Part shown: positions 1-7,373 of the stretch, piece by piece
Position numbering within the stretch: position 1 is the stretch's first letter
How the letters are laid out: each line of letters opens with the position of its first letter
From: Pseudomonas sp. CROZ-RG-20F-R04-15
GTDB taxonomy: Bacteria; Pseudomonadota; Gammaproteobacteria; Pseudomonadales; Pseudomonadaceae
NCBI RefSeq assembly: GCF_022662375.1
Contig: NZ_JAKNQL010000007.1
Span: 1-64,000, forward strand
Direction of reading: 5' to 3'
DNA length: 64,000 nt
Made by a program: the position numbers and the translations under genes
The notes under the pieces: generated by a model
Database searches by the model: none
What the model was told of the DNA's origin: nothing
What the model saw: the letters and a program-made list of their open reading frames with translations, nothing else

Positions 1-37
1 CTGTCGCTAATTTCAAATTCTGAAGAGGAGGTGTGAC

Positions 38-430
38 ATGAATCGATTGACTGGCAGTTGCCTATGCGGTGATGTCCGTTTCGAAGTGACAGGTCAGCCT
101 TACCGCGTGGGCATCTGCCACTGCCTCGACTGCCGCAAACGCCACGGCGCGCTGTTCGGTACCTCGGCCATATTTCCTGAGGATGCGTTGAAGGTCACCG
201 GCGAAACCCGCGACTACAACGGGCGCTTTTTCTGCCCGCGCTGCGGCTCACCGGTGTTCACACGTTCGGCAGATGAAGTAGAGGTCAACGTCGGATCGCT
301 CGATGAGCCTAATCAGTTCAAACCCACCTACGAACTCTGGACTATTCGCCGCGAGTCTTGGCTACCGGCGCTGCCACTAGCTCACCACTACGAGCGTGAT
401 CGTGAAAGCACGGGGTGCACTGAGGAATAA
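38..430 (+). CDS. GFA/CENP-V domain zinc protein
   Basis: A 130-residue protein of the GFA (glutathione-dependent formaldehyde-activating enzyme-like) family. It carries the usual zinc-binding cysteines: CLCG near residues 8-11, CHCLDC near 27-32 and CPRCG near 67-71. The length fits a single-domain member. A strong GAGGAGG ribosome site lies just upstream of the ATG, so the start is secure. Most members have no proven substrate, and the glutathione-formaldehyde activity of the founding enzyme should not be assumed here. It stands alone, with a REPIN between it and the convergent hydrolase gene. Confidence 0.85.
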   Translation: MNRLTGSCLCGDVRFEVTGQPYRVGICHCLDCRKRHGALFGTSAIFPEDALKVTGETRDYNGRFFCPRCGSPVFTRSADEVEVNVGSLDEPNQFKPTYELWTIRRESWLPALPLAHHYERDRESTGCTEE

Positions 431-454
431 AGGATGTAAACCCAATCACATCCC

Positions 455-551
455 CCTTGTGGGAGCGAGCCTGCTCGCGAAAGCGGTGGGTCATTCAGCT
501 CAAGTTCAACTGACAGATCGCATTCGCGAGCAGGCTCGCTCCCACAGGGGG
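455..551. repeat. REPIN (inverted pair of REP sequences)
   Basis: Two inverted copies of a REP unit with core GAGCGAGCCTGCTCGCGAA flank about 35 bases of unique sequence. The element sits between two convergent genes and may form a long RNA hairpin that helps end transcription from both sides. Confidence 0.9.
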
Positions 552-574
552 GAAGTGTACGGCTGCCAATGATC

Positions 575-1405
575 TCAGCCGCGAATAAACGCCAGCAGAT
601 CCGCGTTGATCGTTTCGGCCTCTGACGTCGGCATCCCGTGCGGGAATCCCGGATACGACTTCAGCGTGCCATTGGGCAGCAACTTCGCCGACAACGGCCC
701 CGAATCCGCATACGGCACAATCTGATCATCCTCACCATGCATCACCAGCACCGGCACCGTGACCTTCTTCAAATCCTCGGTGAAATCGGTCTGCGAAAAC
801 GCGACGATCCCGTCATAATGCGCCTTCGCCCCGCCAATCATCCCTTGCCGCCACCAGTTGGCAATAATCCCTTCCGATGGCGTGGCACCCGGCCGGTTGT
901 AGCCATAAAACGGCCCCGTCGGAATATCCCGATAAAACTGCGCGCGATTCGCCGCCAACTGCGCCTGAAAATCATCGAACACCGCTTTCGGCAGACCACC
1001 CGGATTGCTCTCGGTCTGCACCATCAATGGCGGCACCGCACTGATCAACACGCCTTTGGCGACGTTGTCCTGGCCATGCCGGGCGATGTAATGGATCACC
1101 TCACCGCCACCGGTCGAGTGGCCGACGTGCACGACGTTCTTCAGACCCAGATGATTGACCACCGCCAGCGTATCGTCGGCGTAATGATCCATATCGTGGC
1201 CATCCCAGACCTGACTCGAACGCCCATGCCCACGCCGATCATGGGCAACCACACGGAAGCCTTTGCCCAGAAAAAACAGCATCTGCGCATCCCAATCGTC
1301 CGAGCTGAGCGGCCAGCCGTGGTGGAAGTGGATCACCGGCGCGTCTTTCGGGCCCCAGTCTTTGTAGAAAATCTCGACGCCGTCTTTTGTGGTGACAAAT
1401 CCCAT
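575..1405 (-). CDS. alpha/beta hydrolase, non-haem chloroperoxidase-like
   Basis: A 276-residue alpha/beta hydrolase. The nucleophile elbow GHSTGG places the catalytic serine at residue 97. A HHGWP oxyanion-hole segment is near residue 28, and the acid (GEDDQ) and histidine (GFPHGMP) lie in the C-terminal third. Length and motifs match the cofactor-free haloperoxidase/esterase group. These proteins act as esterases or perhydrolases on small substrates, and halogenation is usually a side reaction in vitro. It is cytoplasmic, with no signal peptide. No adjacent gene suggests a pathway. Confidence 0.85.
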   Translation of the reverse strand: MGFVTTKDGVEIFYKDWGPKDAPVIHFHHGWPLSSDDWDAQMLFFLGKGFRVVAHDRRGHGRSSQVWDGHDMDHYADDTLAVVNHLGLKNVVHVGHSTGGGEVIHYIARHGQDNVAKGVLISAVPPLMVQTESNPGGLPKAVFDDFQAQLAANRAQFYRDIPTGPFYGYNRPGATPSEGIIANWWRQGMIGGAKAHYDGIVAFSQTDFTEDLKKVTVPVLVMHGEDDQIVPYADSGPLSAKLLPNGTLKSYPGFPHGMPTSEAETINADLLAFIRG

Positions 1406-1671
1406 GTTCGCAACTCCAGACCAATCTGATGGATAACCCGCGCGGTGATCGCGGACCGGTTTCGCTCATGACGAGTTTTCTACAGTGCAGGCTCAGTGCG
1501 AGCCGTTATCAACTGTAGGTATAAAGCCGACATCTGCATGACCGGTGGTCGCAACGTCTGGCTTCGTACGCAAATTAGGCTTTGCTGAAAGGGATAAGCC
1601 GAGGCGCGCGTAGGCATCGATGGCCACAGCGACGCCCCTTCAGAACACCGTGAGTCTGAGGAATTTCCCCG

Positions 1672-2127
1672 ATGCTGACCTTGAATATCAATGGCAAGGA
1701 TCAGGAGCTCGATGTCCCTGCGGACATGCCGTTGCTCTGGGTCCTGCGCGATGTCGCGCACCTGACCGGTACCAAATTCGGCTGCGGCATGGCCCAGTGC
1801 GGGGCCTGCACCGTGCACGTCGACGGGGCGCCGTTGCGTGCTTGCATCACCCCTGCGACGGCCGTGGCGCATGGACAGAAAATCCTCACCATCGAGGGCT
1901 TGTCCACCGACGGTTCGCACCCGGTGCAGCAAGCCTGGGCCGAACTCGACGTGGTGCAGTGCGGTTACTGCCAGTCGGGGCAGATCATGTCTGCGGCGGC
2001 ACTGCTGGCGAAAATCCCCAAACCCACCGACAGCGATATCGATCAGGCGCTCTCCGGCAATATTTGCCGTTGCGGCACCTATCCCCGGATCCGCGCAGCA
2101 GTTAAACGCGCATCGGAAATCGGCTGA
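1672..2127 (+). CDS. 2Fe-2S subunit of isoquinoline 1-oxidoreductase-like Mo hydroxylase
   Basis: A 151-residue small subunit of a molybdenum hydroxylase. The N-terminal plant-type 2Fe-2S cluster is shown by CGMAQCGAC (about residues 38-46) and its partner cysteine; the C-terminal cluster by CGYCQSG and CRCGTY (about 99-135). It relays electrons from the Mo site of the large subunit encoded next, toward the cytochrome encoded third. The ATG is preceded by GAGGA at 9 bases. There is no FAD subunit, as expected for the IorAB-type group rather than classical xanthine dehydrogenase. The true substrate (N-heterocycle or aldehyde) cannot be read from sequence. Confidence 0.9.
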   Translation: MLTLNINGKDQELDVPADMPLLWVLRDVAHLTGTKFGCGMAQCGACTVHVDGAPLRACITPATAVAHGQKILTIEGLSTDGSHPVQQAWAELDVVQCGYCQSGQIMSAAALLAKIPKPTDSDIDQALSGNICRCGTYPRIRAAVKRASEIG

Positions 2128-2149
2128 TTCAGTCTGTGGGAGATAGGTG

Positions 2150-4312
2150 ATGAACAGTCCTGTATCGCGTCGGGATTTTCTCAAGGGTAGTGCTGTGTTG
2201 GGCGGCGGCTTGATGGTGGCGTTTGTCGTCCCCAGCGGCCACAAGTTTGCCTATGCGGCGGAAAATGAAGGCAAGGTGTTTGCGCCGAATGCGTTCTTGC
2301 GCATTGCGGCAGACAACAGCGTCACCGTGTTGCTCGGGCATTCAGAGATGGGCCAGGGCATCTGGACCGGGCTGACCATGTTGATTGCCGAGGAGCTGGA
2401 CGCGGACTGGTCGAAGATCCGCGTCGAACACTCGCCTGCGTCGGCGGCGGATTACGGCATGCCGGGGTTTGGTGGCATGCAGATTACCGGCGGCTCGACG
2501 TCGACGTGGATGGAGTTTGACCGTTATCGCCTGGCCGGCGCGACCGCTAGGCAGATGCTGGTGGAGGCGGCGGCGAAACGCTTTGAAGTGGCGCCATCGG
2601 CGATTCGCACCGAATCGGGCGTGGTGATCGCTGGCGATAAACACGCGACCTACGGAGAGCTGGCGGATGCCGCCGGGCAACTGCCGGCACCGGATCCGAA
2701 GTCGATTACGTTCAAGGAAGCCAAGGACTGGAAAGTCATTGGCAAGCCGACCAAACGCCTCGATACGCCGGAGAAAATCACTGGCCGTGCCAGGTTCGGC
2801 ATGGACGTGCAGTTTGAAGGCTTGATGACCGCGATGGTCGCGCGCCCACCGGTATTCGGTGCCAGCGTTAAATCCTTCGAAGGCGCTGAAGCGTTGGCGG
2901 TGCCGGGCGTGCACAAGGTGGTGCAAGTGCCGACGGGCGTGGCGGTGATTGCCGAGCATTACTGGGCGGCGAAACTGGGCCGTGATGCGCTGAAGGTCGA
3001 TTGGGATCTGGGGCCGAATGCAGATCTGAGCAGCGAGAAATTGCTGGCGAGTTTCCGCAAACTGGCCACGACGCAGGGCACATCGGCGAGTCAGGCCGGC
3101 GATGCCAAGGGCAGTTTCGGCAAAGCCGCGAAGAAGATCGATGTCGAATACAGCGTGCCGTATCTCGCCCACGCGCCGATGGAACCGCTCAACTGTACGG
3201 TGAAGATCAGCGCGGAAAAATGCGAGATCTGGACCGGCACACAATTCCAGACACTGGATCAAATGGTCGCCGGCAAGATCACCGGGCTGAAACCCGAGCA
3301 GGTCGAAATCCACACTGAGTTTTTGGGCGGTGGATTTGGTCGCCGGGCCAACCCGACCTCAGACTTTGTCGCCGAAGCAGTGCAGGTGGCGAAAGCCGCC
3401 GCGATGCCGGTGAAAACCGTGTGGTCGCGCGAAGACGATATCCGTGGCGGTTATTACCGTTCGATGTTCCTGCATCAAGCGAAGATCGGTTTGGGCGCGG
3501 ATGGTTTGCCGTCGAGTTGGCAGCACGTGCTGGTCGGGCAGTCGATCATGACCGGCACGTTGATGGAGGCGACGATGGTCAAAAATGGCATCGATCCGAC
3601 CTCGGTCGAAGGCGTGGCCGACAGTCCTTACGTCAAAGGTCTGGCCAATCACCAGGTCGATCTGCATTCGCCGCAAACCGGCATCAATGTGTTGTGGCTG
3701 CGCTCGGTGGGCCATAGTCACACCGGTTTTGTCATGGAGTCGCTGATCGATGAAATGGCCACGGCGGCGGGCAAGGATCCAGTCGAATACCGACGAACCT
3801 TGCTCAAGGATCATCCTCGGCATCTCGGTGTGCTCAATCTGGCGGTGGAAAAGGCCAATTGGAAAGCTCCTCTGCCGGACGGCCATGCGCTGGGCGTGGC
3901 GGTGCACGAGTCATTCGGCAGTTACGTGGCGCAGGTCGCCGAGGTGTCACAGGACAATCTGAAGATTCGCGTGCACCGCGTGGTTTGTGCGGTGGACTGC
4001 GGAATCGCGGTGAATCCTCAGAGCATCGCGGCGCAGATGGAGTCGTGCATCACTTTCGGTCTGGGCATGGCGCTGCACAGCAAACTGACGGTCAAGGACG
4101 GCGCGGTGGTGCAGTCCAACTATCACGATTATCAGGTGCTGCGGCTCAACGAGATGCCGGTGGTCGAGGTGCACATCGTGCCGAGCAGCGATAAACCCGG
4201 CGGTATCGGCGAGGCCGGTGTGCCGCCGACCGCGCCGGCGGTGGCCAACGCGGTGTTCGCCCTGACCGGGCAACGTCTGCGCGAGTTGCCGTTGCAACTG
4301 TCGGGGGTGTGA
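2150..4312 (+). CDS. Mo-cofactor-binding subunit of isoquinoline 1-oxidoreductase-like enzyme, Tat-exported
   Basis: A 720-residue large subunit of the xanthine-oxidase superfamily, IorB-type. The N-terminus has a twin-arginine signal (SRRDFLKG near residue 5, then a hydrophobic stretch), so the holoenzyme should be exported folded to the periplasm with its small subunit. The C-terminal part keeps the glycine-rich FGRRAN segment and GGIGEAGVPPTAPA, whose glutamate is the conserved catalytic base of the family. A GTG three bases upstream is possible, but GGGAG spacing favours the ATG used here. It is 22 bases after the 2Fe-2S gene and 1 base before the cytochrome gene, so the three form an operon. 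No XdhC-type maturation gene is adjacent. Confidence 0.9.
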   Translation: MNSPVSRRDFLKGSAVLGGGLMVAFVVPSGHKFAYAAENEGKVFAPNAFLRIAADNSVTVLLGHSEMGQGIWTGLTMLIAEELDADWSKIRVEHSPASAADYGMPGFGGMQITGGSTSTWMEFDRYRLAGATARQMLVEAAAKRFEVAPSAIRTESGVVIAGDKHATYGELADAAGQLPAPDPKSITFKEAKDWKVIGKPTKRLDTPEKITGRARFGMDVQFEGLMTAMVARPPVFGASVKSFEGAEALAVPGVHKVVQVPTGVAVIAEHYWAAKLGRDALKVDWDLGPNADLSSEKLLASFRKLATTQGTSASQAGDAKGSFGKAAKKIDVEYSVPYLAHAPMEPLNCTVKISAEKCEIWTGTQFQTLDQMVAGKITGLKPEQVEIHTEFLGGGFGRRANPTSDFVAEAVQVAKAAAMPVKTVWSREDDIRGGYYRSMFLHQAKIGLGADGLPSSWQHVLVGQSIMTGTLMEATMVKNGIDPTSVEGVADSPYVKGLANHQVDLHSPQTGINVLWLRSVGHSHTGFVMESLIDEMATAAGKDPVEYRRTLLKDHPRHLGVLNLAVEKANWKAPLPDGHALGVAVHESFGSYVAQVAEVSQDNLKIRVHRVVCAVDCGIAVNPQSIAAQMESCITFGLGMALHSKLTVKDGAVVQSNYHDYQVLRLNEMPVVEVHIVPSSDKPGGIGEAGVPPTAPAVANAVFALTGQRLRELPLQLSGV

Positions 4313-4313
4313 G

Positions 4314-4892
4314 ATGAAACGACATCTGTTGTTGGGCACGGTGGTTTTGCTGGGTCTGGGTGGCTATGCCTCGGACTTGTTTGCTGATGATCAAGAGGCA
4401 CTGAAAGCGTTCGGCACGGTGCAGAAAGTCTTTCAAAGTCCGCGCTGCCAGAACTGCCATATTCCCGGGGATTCGCCGCTGCAGTTCGACGCCGGCATTC
4501 CCCACGCGATGAACGTGGTGCGCGGCATGGACGGCAAGGGCGCGGCCGGTTTGCCCTGCGCTACCTGCCATGCGGAAAACAATCCGCCGGCCAGTTACGG
4601 CCCGCATGCGCCACCGGGGGCACCGCACTGGAGCCTGCCGCCGGCGTCACACAAAATGGCCTGGATTGGCCTGCCGCCGGACAAGCTCTGCGCGATGATC
4701 AAGGATCGTTCGAGCAACGGCGATCGCGACTTTGCCGCGCTGATCAAGCACGTCAGCGAAGACAAACTGGTGCTGTGGGGCTGGAACCCGGGGGCAGGGC
4801 GCGCGCCGGTGCCAGTGCCGCACGATATTTTTGTCACGCAATTCAAGCTGTGGGCCGATGCCGGCGGGCCGTGTCCGGTGGCGGGGATCTGA
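4314..4892 (+). CDS. periplasmic cytochrome c with two CxxCH motifs
   Basis: A 192-residue protein with an N-terminal signal sequence (MKRHLLLGTVVLLGLGGYA...) and two haem c attachment motifs, CQNCH near residue 43 and CATCH near 82, spaced as in the cytochromes that accompany IorAB-type oxidoreductases. It begins one base after the large-subunit stop. It is the likely periplasmic electron acceptor passing electrons from the Mo/Fe-S enzyme to the respiratory chain. The axial methionine ligands cannot be assigned with confidence. Translational coupling and the fixed gene order make its link to the oxidoreductase firm. Confidence 0.85.
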   Translation: MKRHLLLGTVVLLGLGGYASDLFADDQEALKAFGTVQKVFQSPRCQNCHIPGDSPLQFDAGIPHAMNVVRGMDGKGAAGLPCATCHAENNPPASYGPHAPPGAPHWSLPPASHKMAWIGLPPDKLCAMIKDRSSNGDRDFAALIKHVSEDKLVLWGWNPGAGRAPVPVPHDIFVTQFKLWADAGGPCPVAGI

Positions 4893-4955
4893 TGAGAGGA
4901 ACCCACGCGGATTTAACGCTACGCTGAAGAGCATTGATGCCAACGGAGTGTGCGA

Positions 4956-5921
4956 ATGCTGGTTCCAGGAAAACCCGCGAATGAGGATAAACGTCTTCAA
5001 GTGCTGCACGGCCTTGACCTGCTTGACTCGGCCCCGGAGGAGCGGTTCGACCGACTGACACGGCTGGCCAAGCGCCTGTTCAACGTGCCGATTGCACTGG
5101 TGACGCTGGTCGACAAGGATCGGCAGTGGTTCAAGTCCTGCGTGGGGCTGGATGCCACTGAAACTCCAAGGGATGTTTCGTTCTGTGGCCACGCGATACT
5201 TCAGAACGAACTTCTGTTGGTGCCTGACGCCAGGGAGGATGTGCGTTTCCATGACAATCCGCTGGTGACTGGCGCGCCGAATATCCGCTTCTACGCCGGT
5301 TACCCCTTGACCGTGCCCAACGGCAATAAAATGGGCACGCTGTGCCTGATCGACACCAAACCTCGTGAACTCGACGATGAAGAGCGCGCGTTGTTGCGCG
5401 ATCTGGCGGAAATGGCCGAGCAAGAGCTGACGGCCGTGCAGATGGCGAGCATGGACGAACTGACGCTGCTGTCCAACCGTCGCGGCTTCAAACAATTGGC
5501 TCAGCATGCGCTGGACGCCTGCGCCCGATTGGAGCGCCCGGCAACCTTGCTGTTTTTTGATCTGAATGATTTCAAGCAGATCAACGATCTTTATGGCCAT
5601 GCCGAGGGCGACAGTGCGCTGAAGACCTTCGCCGATGTGCTGCGCATCGCCTTTCGCGAAAGCGATGTGGTCGGGCGCTTGGGCGGCGATGAATTTGTCG
5701 CACTGTTGACCGGCTCAAGCCACATCGAAACCACGGCAATCATGGCGCGGCTCAAGGAAATTCTCGAAGAGCGCAATGCCACGTTGCACCGGGGTTATGC
5801 GATCCGCTTCAGCGTCGGGCAGATTGAATACGACGCCAAACGCCATGAGACCGTGGATCGACTGTTGGCGGATGCCGATGGCGCGATGTATGCGCACAAG
5901 CAGGCACTGAAGCGTTGTTGA
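4956..5921 (+). CDS. GAF-GGDEF diguanylate cyclase
   Basis: A 321-residue signalling protein. Residues about 20-150 form a GAF sensor domain of the type found in many soluble cyclases (LDSAPEERFDRLTRLA..., FCGHAI...). Residues about 160-320 form a GGDEF domain with an intact GGDEF active site. The RESD sequence five residues before it matches the RxxD inhibitory site, so product feedback is likely. It should make cyclic di-GMP in response to an unknown cytoplasmic ligand. No transmembrane segment is seen. GGAG at 7 bases supports this ATG over a GTG six bases upstream. Confidence 0.9.
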   Translation: MLVPGKPANEDKRLQVLHGLDLLDSAPEERFDRLTRLAKRLFNVPIALVTLVDKDRQWFKSCVGLDATETPRDVSFCGHAILQNELLLVPDAREDVRFHDNPLVTGAPNIRFYAGYPLTVPNGNKMGTLCLIDTKPRELDDEERALLRDLAEMAEQELTAVQMASMDELTLLSNRRGFKQLAQHALDACARLERPATLLFFDLNDFKQINDLYGHAEGDSALKTFADVLRIAFRESDVVGRLGGDEFVALLTGSSHIETTAIMARLKEILEERNATLHRGYAIRFSVGQIEYDAKRHETVDRLLADADGAMYAHKQALKRC

Positions 5922-5937
5922 TTTGACAGTCATCAGG

Positions 5938-5977
5938 GCAAGCCCGCACTTTCGCGACGGCTTGCTCAGATGTTTTT
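5938..5977 (+). terminator. possible weak terminator after the GGDEF gene
   Basis: A 7-bp stem (GCAAGCC/GGCTTGC) with a 14-base loop is followed a few bases later by TGTTTTT. The geometry is loose for a rho-independent terminator. It lies between convergent genes and overlaps the stop codon of the next gene. Confidence 0.35.
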
Positions 5978-6926
5978 ACGACACCGTAACGTCGTTGTGA
6001 AACTGATCTGCGGGACGAACGCACACTAAAGGACTCAGAAAGTCGATGTGAAAGCCGGATGAACCGTCGCCAATTGCTAAATGAATCCCGCTGATGCCTT
6101 CGTTCATTTGTGAGTTGATTCCGTAATTAATATCTGCAGCGATGCGCTTGTTCACGCCAACGGCGAACTCTGTCAGTTTCAGCCCTCGATTGCCTGCCGC
6201 CAGATCAAGTAGTTTGATCTGTTCTTCATTTTGCACTTTAAGTGAGCTTACAGCGTTGTCTTTTACTGACAACAGAGCGCCTTCTTGTGCAATTCGATTT
6301 CGCAACCACTCAAGCGAAGATCTTAATCCTGTGGGCAATGTCGGATTTGGTTTTCTAAGGACGGTTAAAATCCCTGAAATCCTTAACGTGCCGTTAAATG
6401 TAAATGGGCATGGCTCATCTGCTTTCATATGCGCGTAATGGACTTCAAAGAGCTCCGCCACAGACTGGACAAAGCTTCCACTCAGATCTTCAGAAAGTAG
6501 TGCGTAAGGCTGTGCATGGGGATGAATGACCAATGAAGCATCAGCGTTGTTGCCAGAAAAGCAAAATGTCTGGTGGGAATTCAACATGTGCAGTACGGAT
6601 CGTTGCGTATTGATGCATTGTTCAATATCGCTGCTGAGCAGAAGCCTCAGGCTATAGAGTGCGGCAGCTACGGACGGCTCAAAAACTTGTGTTGCACAGA
6701 AAATACTTCTCTGCAATGGCGTATTTTTCGAGACCTCAAACATCGCTTTTGCTGCATCGTTGCTGAAGGAAAAAACAATACTGTTTTTGGGGAGTTCAGT
6801 CAGTTTCGAGAGTTGAGCTGTCTTGAAACCAAGAAGCGCGCACTCTTCAAGAAATTCATCGGAGTCGGCAACAATTGAAAACTCTTCATGGTCGAAAAGT
6901 GTAGAAATCATGGTCGAGGTGGACAT
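5976..6926 (-). CDS. M29 aminopeptidase T-like protein, possible RiPP-type biosynthesis enzyme
   Basis: A 316-residue protein without a name I can give. Its last 70 residues resemble the metal-binding end of aminopeptidase T (M29): TEFAVGVN at 252-259 (E253), then NEGISGIHLAIGDG at 275-288 (E276, H282) and GFHIDF at 291-296 (H293, D295). The spacing after H282 is shorter than in true M29 enzymes and the usual tyrosine seems missing, so it may be a diverged enzyme or a binding protein. It is also shorter than the roughly 370-410 residues usual for M29. The N-terminal two thirds match nothing I know. A perfect AAGGAG six bases before the ATG fixes the start. A 33-codon gene precedes it on the same strand and a PheRS-like gene diverges from both. 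The stretch is AT-richer than its surroundings, suggesting transfer. Confidence 0.55.
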   Translation of the reverse strand: MSTSTMISTLFDHEEFSIVADSDEFLEECALLGFKTAQLSKLTELPKNSIVFSFSNDAAKAMFEVSKNTPLQRSIFCATQVFEPSVAAALYSLRLLLSSDIEQCINTQRSVLHMLNSHQTFCFSGNNADASLVIHPHAQPYALLSEDLSGSFVQSVAELFEVHYAHMKADEPCPFTFNGTLRISGILTVLRKPNPTLPTGLRSSLEWLRNRIAQEGALLSVKDNAVSSLKVQNEEQIKLLDLAAGNRGLKLTEFAVGVNKRIAADINYGINSQMNEGISGIHLAIGDGSSGFHIDFLSPLVCVRPADQFHNDVTVS

Positions 6927-6948
6927 CGAATGCTCCTTGTTGATAAGT

Positions 6949-6972
6949 GCGCGACAAAATAGATTGTCGCGC
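6949..6972 (-). promoter_or_regulatory. intercistronic hairpin between the 33-codon gene and the M29-like gene
   Basis: GCGCGACAA and TTGTCGCGC form a perfect 9-bp stem with a 6-base loop. In the minus-strand transcript it lies 12 bases after the small gene's stop codon and 10 bases before the AAGGAG of the larger gene. No U-tract follows, so it is more likely an RNA-stability or partial-readthrough element than a full terminator. Confidence 0.6.
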
Positions 6973-6984
6973 TTTAAGGGCTAT

Positions 6985-7086
6985 TCAATCTTCAGTATGA
7001 GCCCAGGCCAGAGGTGCCCATCCAAAGTTTTCAGGGCCGGAAGTGATTCGTTTCAGGTTTTCTTCGTTGTTTATTTCAGATTTCAT
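6985..7086 (-). CDS. 33-residue peptide gene, candidate RiPP precursor
   Basis: A short gene missed by ordinary length cut-offs. It encodes a 33-residue peptide: a polar, acidic and Asn-rich N-terminal half (MKSEINNEENLKRITS) and a distinct C-terminal half, GPENFGWAPLAWAHTED, rich in Trp, Ala and Pro. AAGGA lies 7 bases before the ATG, and no in-frame start exists further upstream before a stop. It is followed by a hairpin and then the M29-like gene. Size, leader/core contrast and position ahead of a biosynthetic-looking gene fit a ribosomal peptide precursor or scaffold. It lacks Cys, and its only early core Glu is at position 3, so it is not a lanthipeptide, sactipeptide, methanobactin or normal lasso precursor. 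An attenuator leader peptide is the main alternative. Confidence 0.55.
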   Translation of the reverse strand: MKSEINNEENLKRITSGPENFGWAPLAWAHTED

Positions 7087-7373
7087 TTCTATATCCTTAT
7101 TGGTTTGCAGTTTCTCCCGGGATCGGGAGTGGAAGAATTAATACATGAGCAGTCTGGTCGGTTAAATAATTATTTTGGTGTTTTAAGACCGATTTTTTAT
7201 TTGCGCTGGCTTTTCTGTGGAATTCTGTTATTTCTGTGGGGAGAGGCTGTAGTCCAGTTCTGAAAGTTTGCTGTTGGTTGTATTTGTTGTTGTGATCGTC
7301 AGGTGTTTGTAGTTAGGTTTATTTATGGTCTTTTTATCTGGCTTTTATAAATCGTGGATACAGGGGGCGAATA
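7087..7373. promoter_or_regulatory. AT-rich divergent promoter region
   Basis: This 287-base stretch separates the divergently read peptide gene and PheRS-like gene and should hold both promoters. It contains an inverted repeat CTCCCG/CGGGAG (7114-7129) just upstream of the peptide gene's ribosome site. An imperfect TCGGT-TTAAA inverted repeat is followed by a T-run near 7160-7200. I see no convincing -35/-10 pair and no further gene. Confidence 0.4.

Noticed and set aside
6985..7086. Lasso peptide precursor (Gly core start with Thr at -2)
   Set aside because: The acceptor Glu/Asp should be at core position 7-9; here the only early acid is position 3, and no lasso cyclase or B proteins are near.
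6823..7263. 146-codon plus-strand frame overlapping the start of the M29-like gene and the peptide gene
   Set aside because: It has Ser/Phe-rich random-looking composition and no ribosome site, and it runs antisense to better-supported genes.
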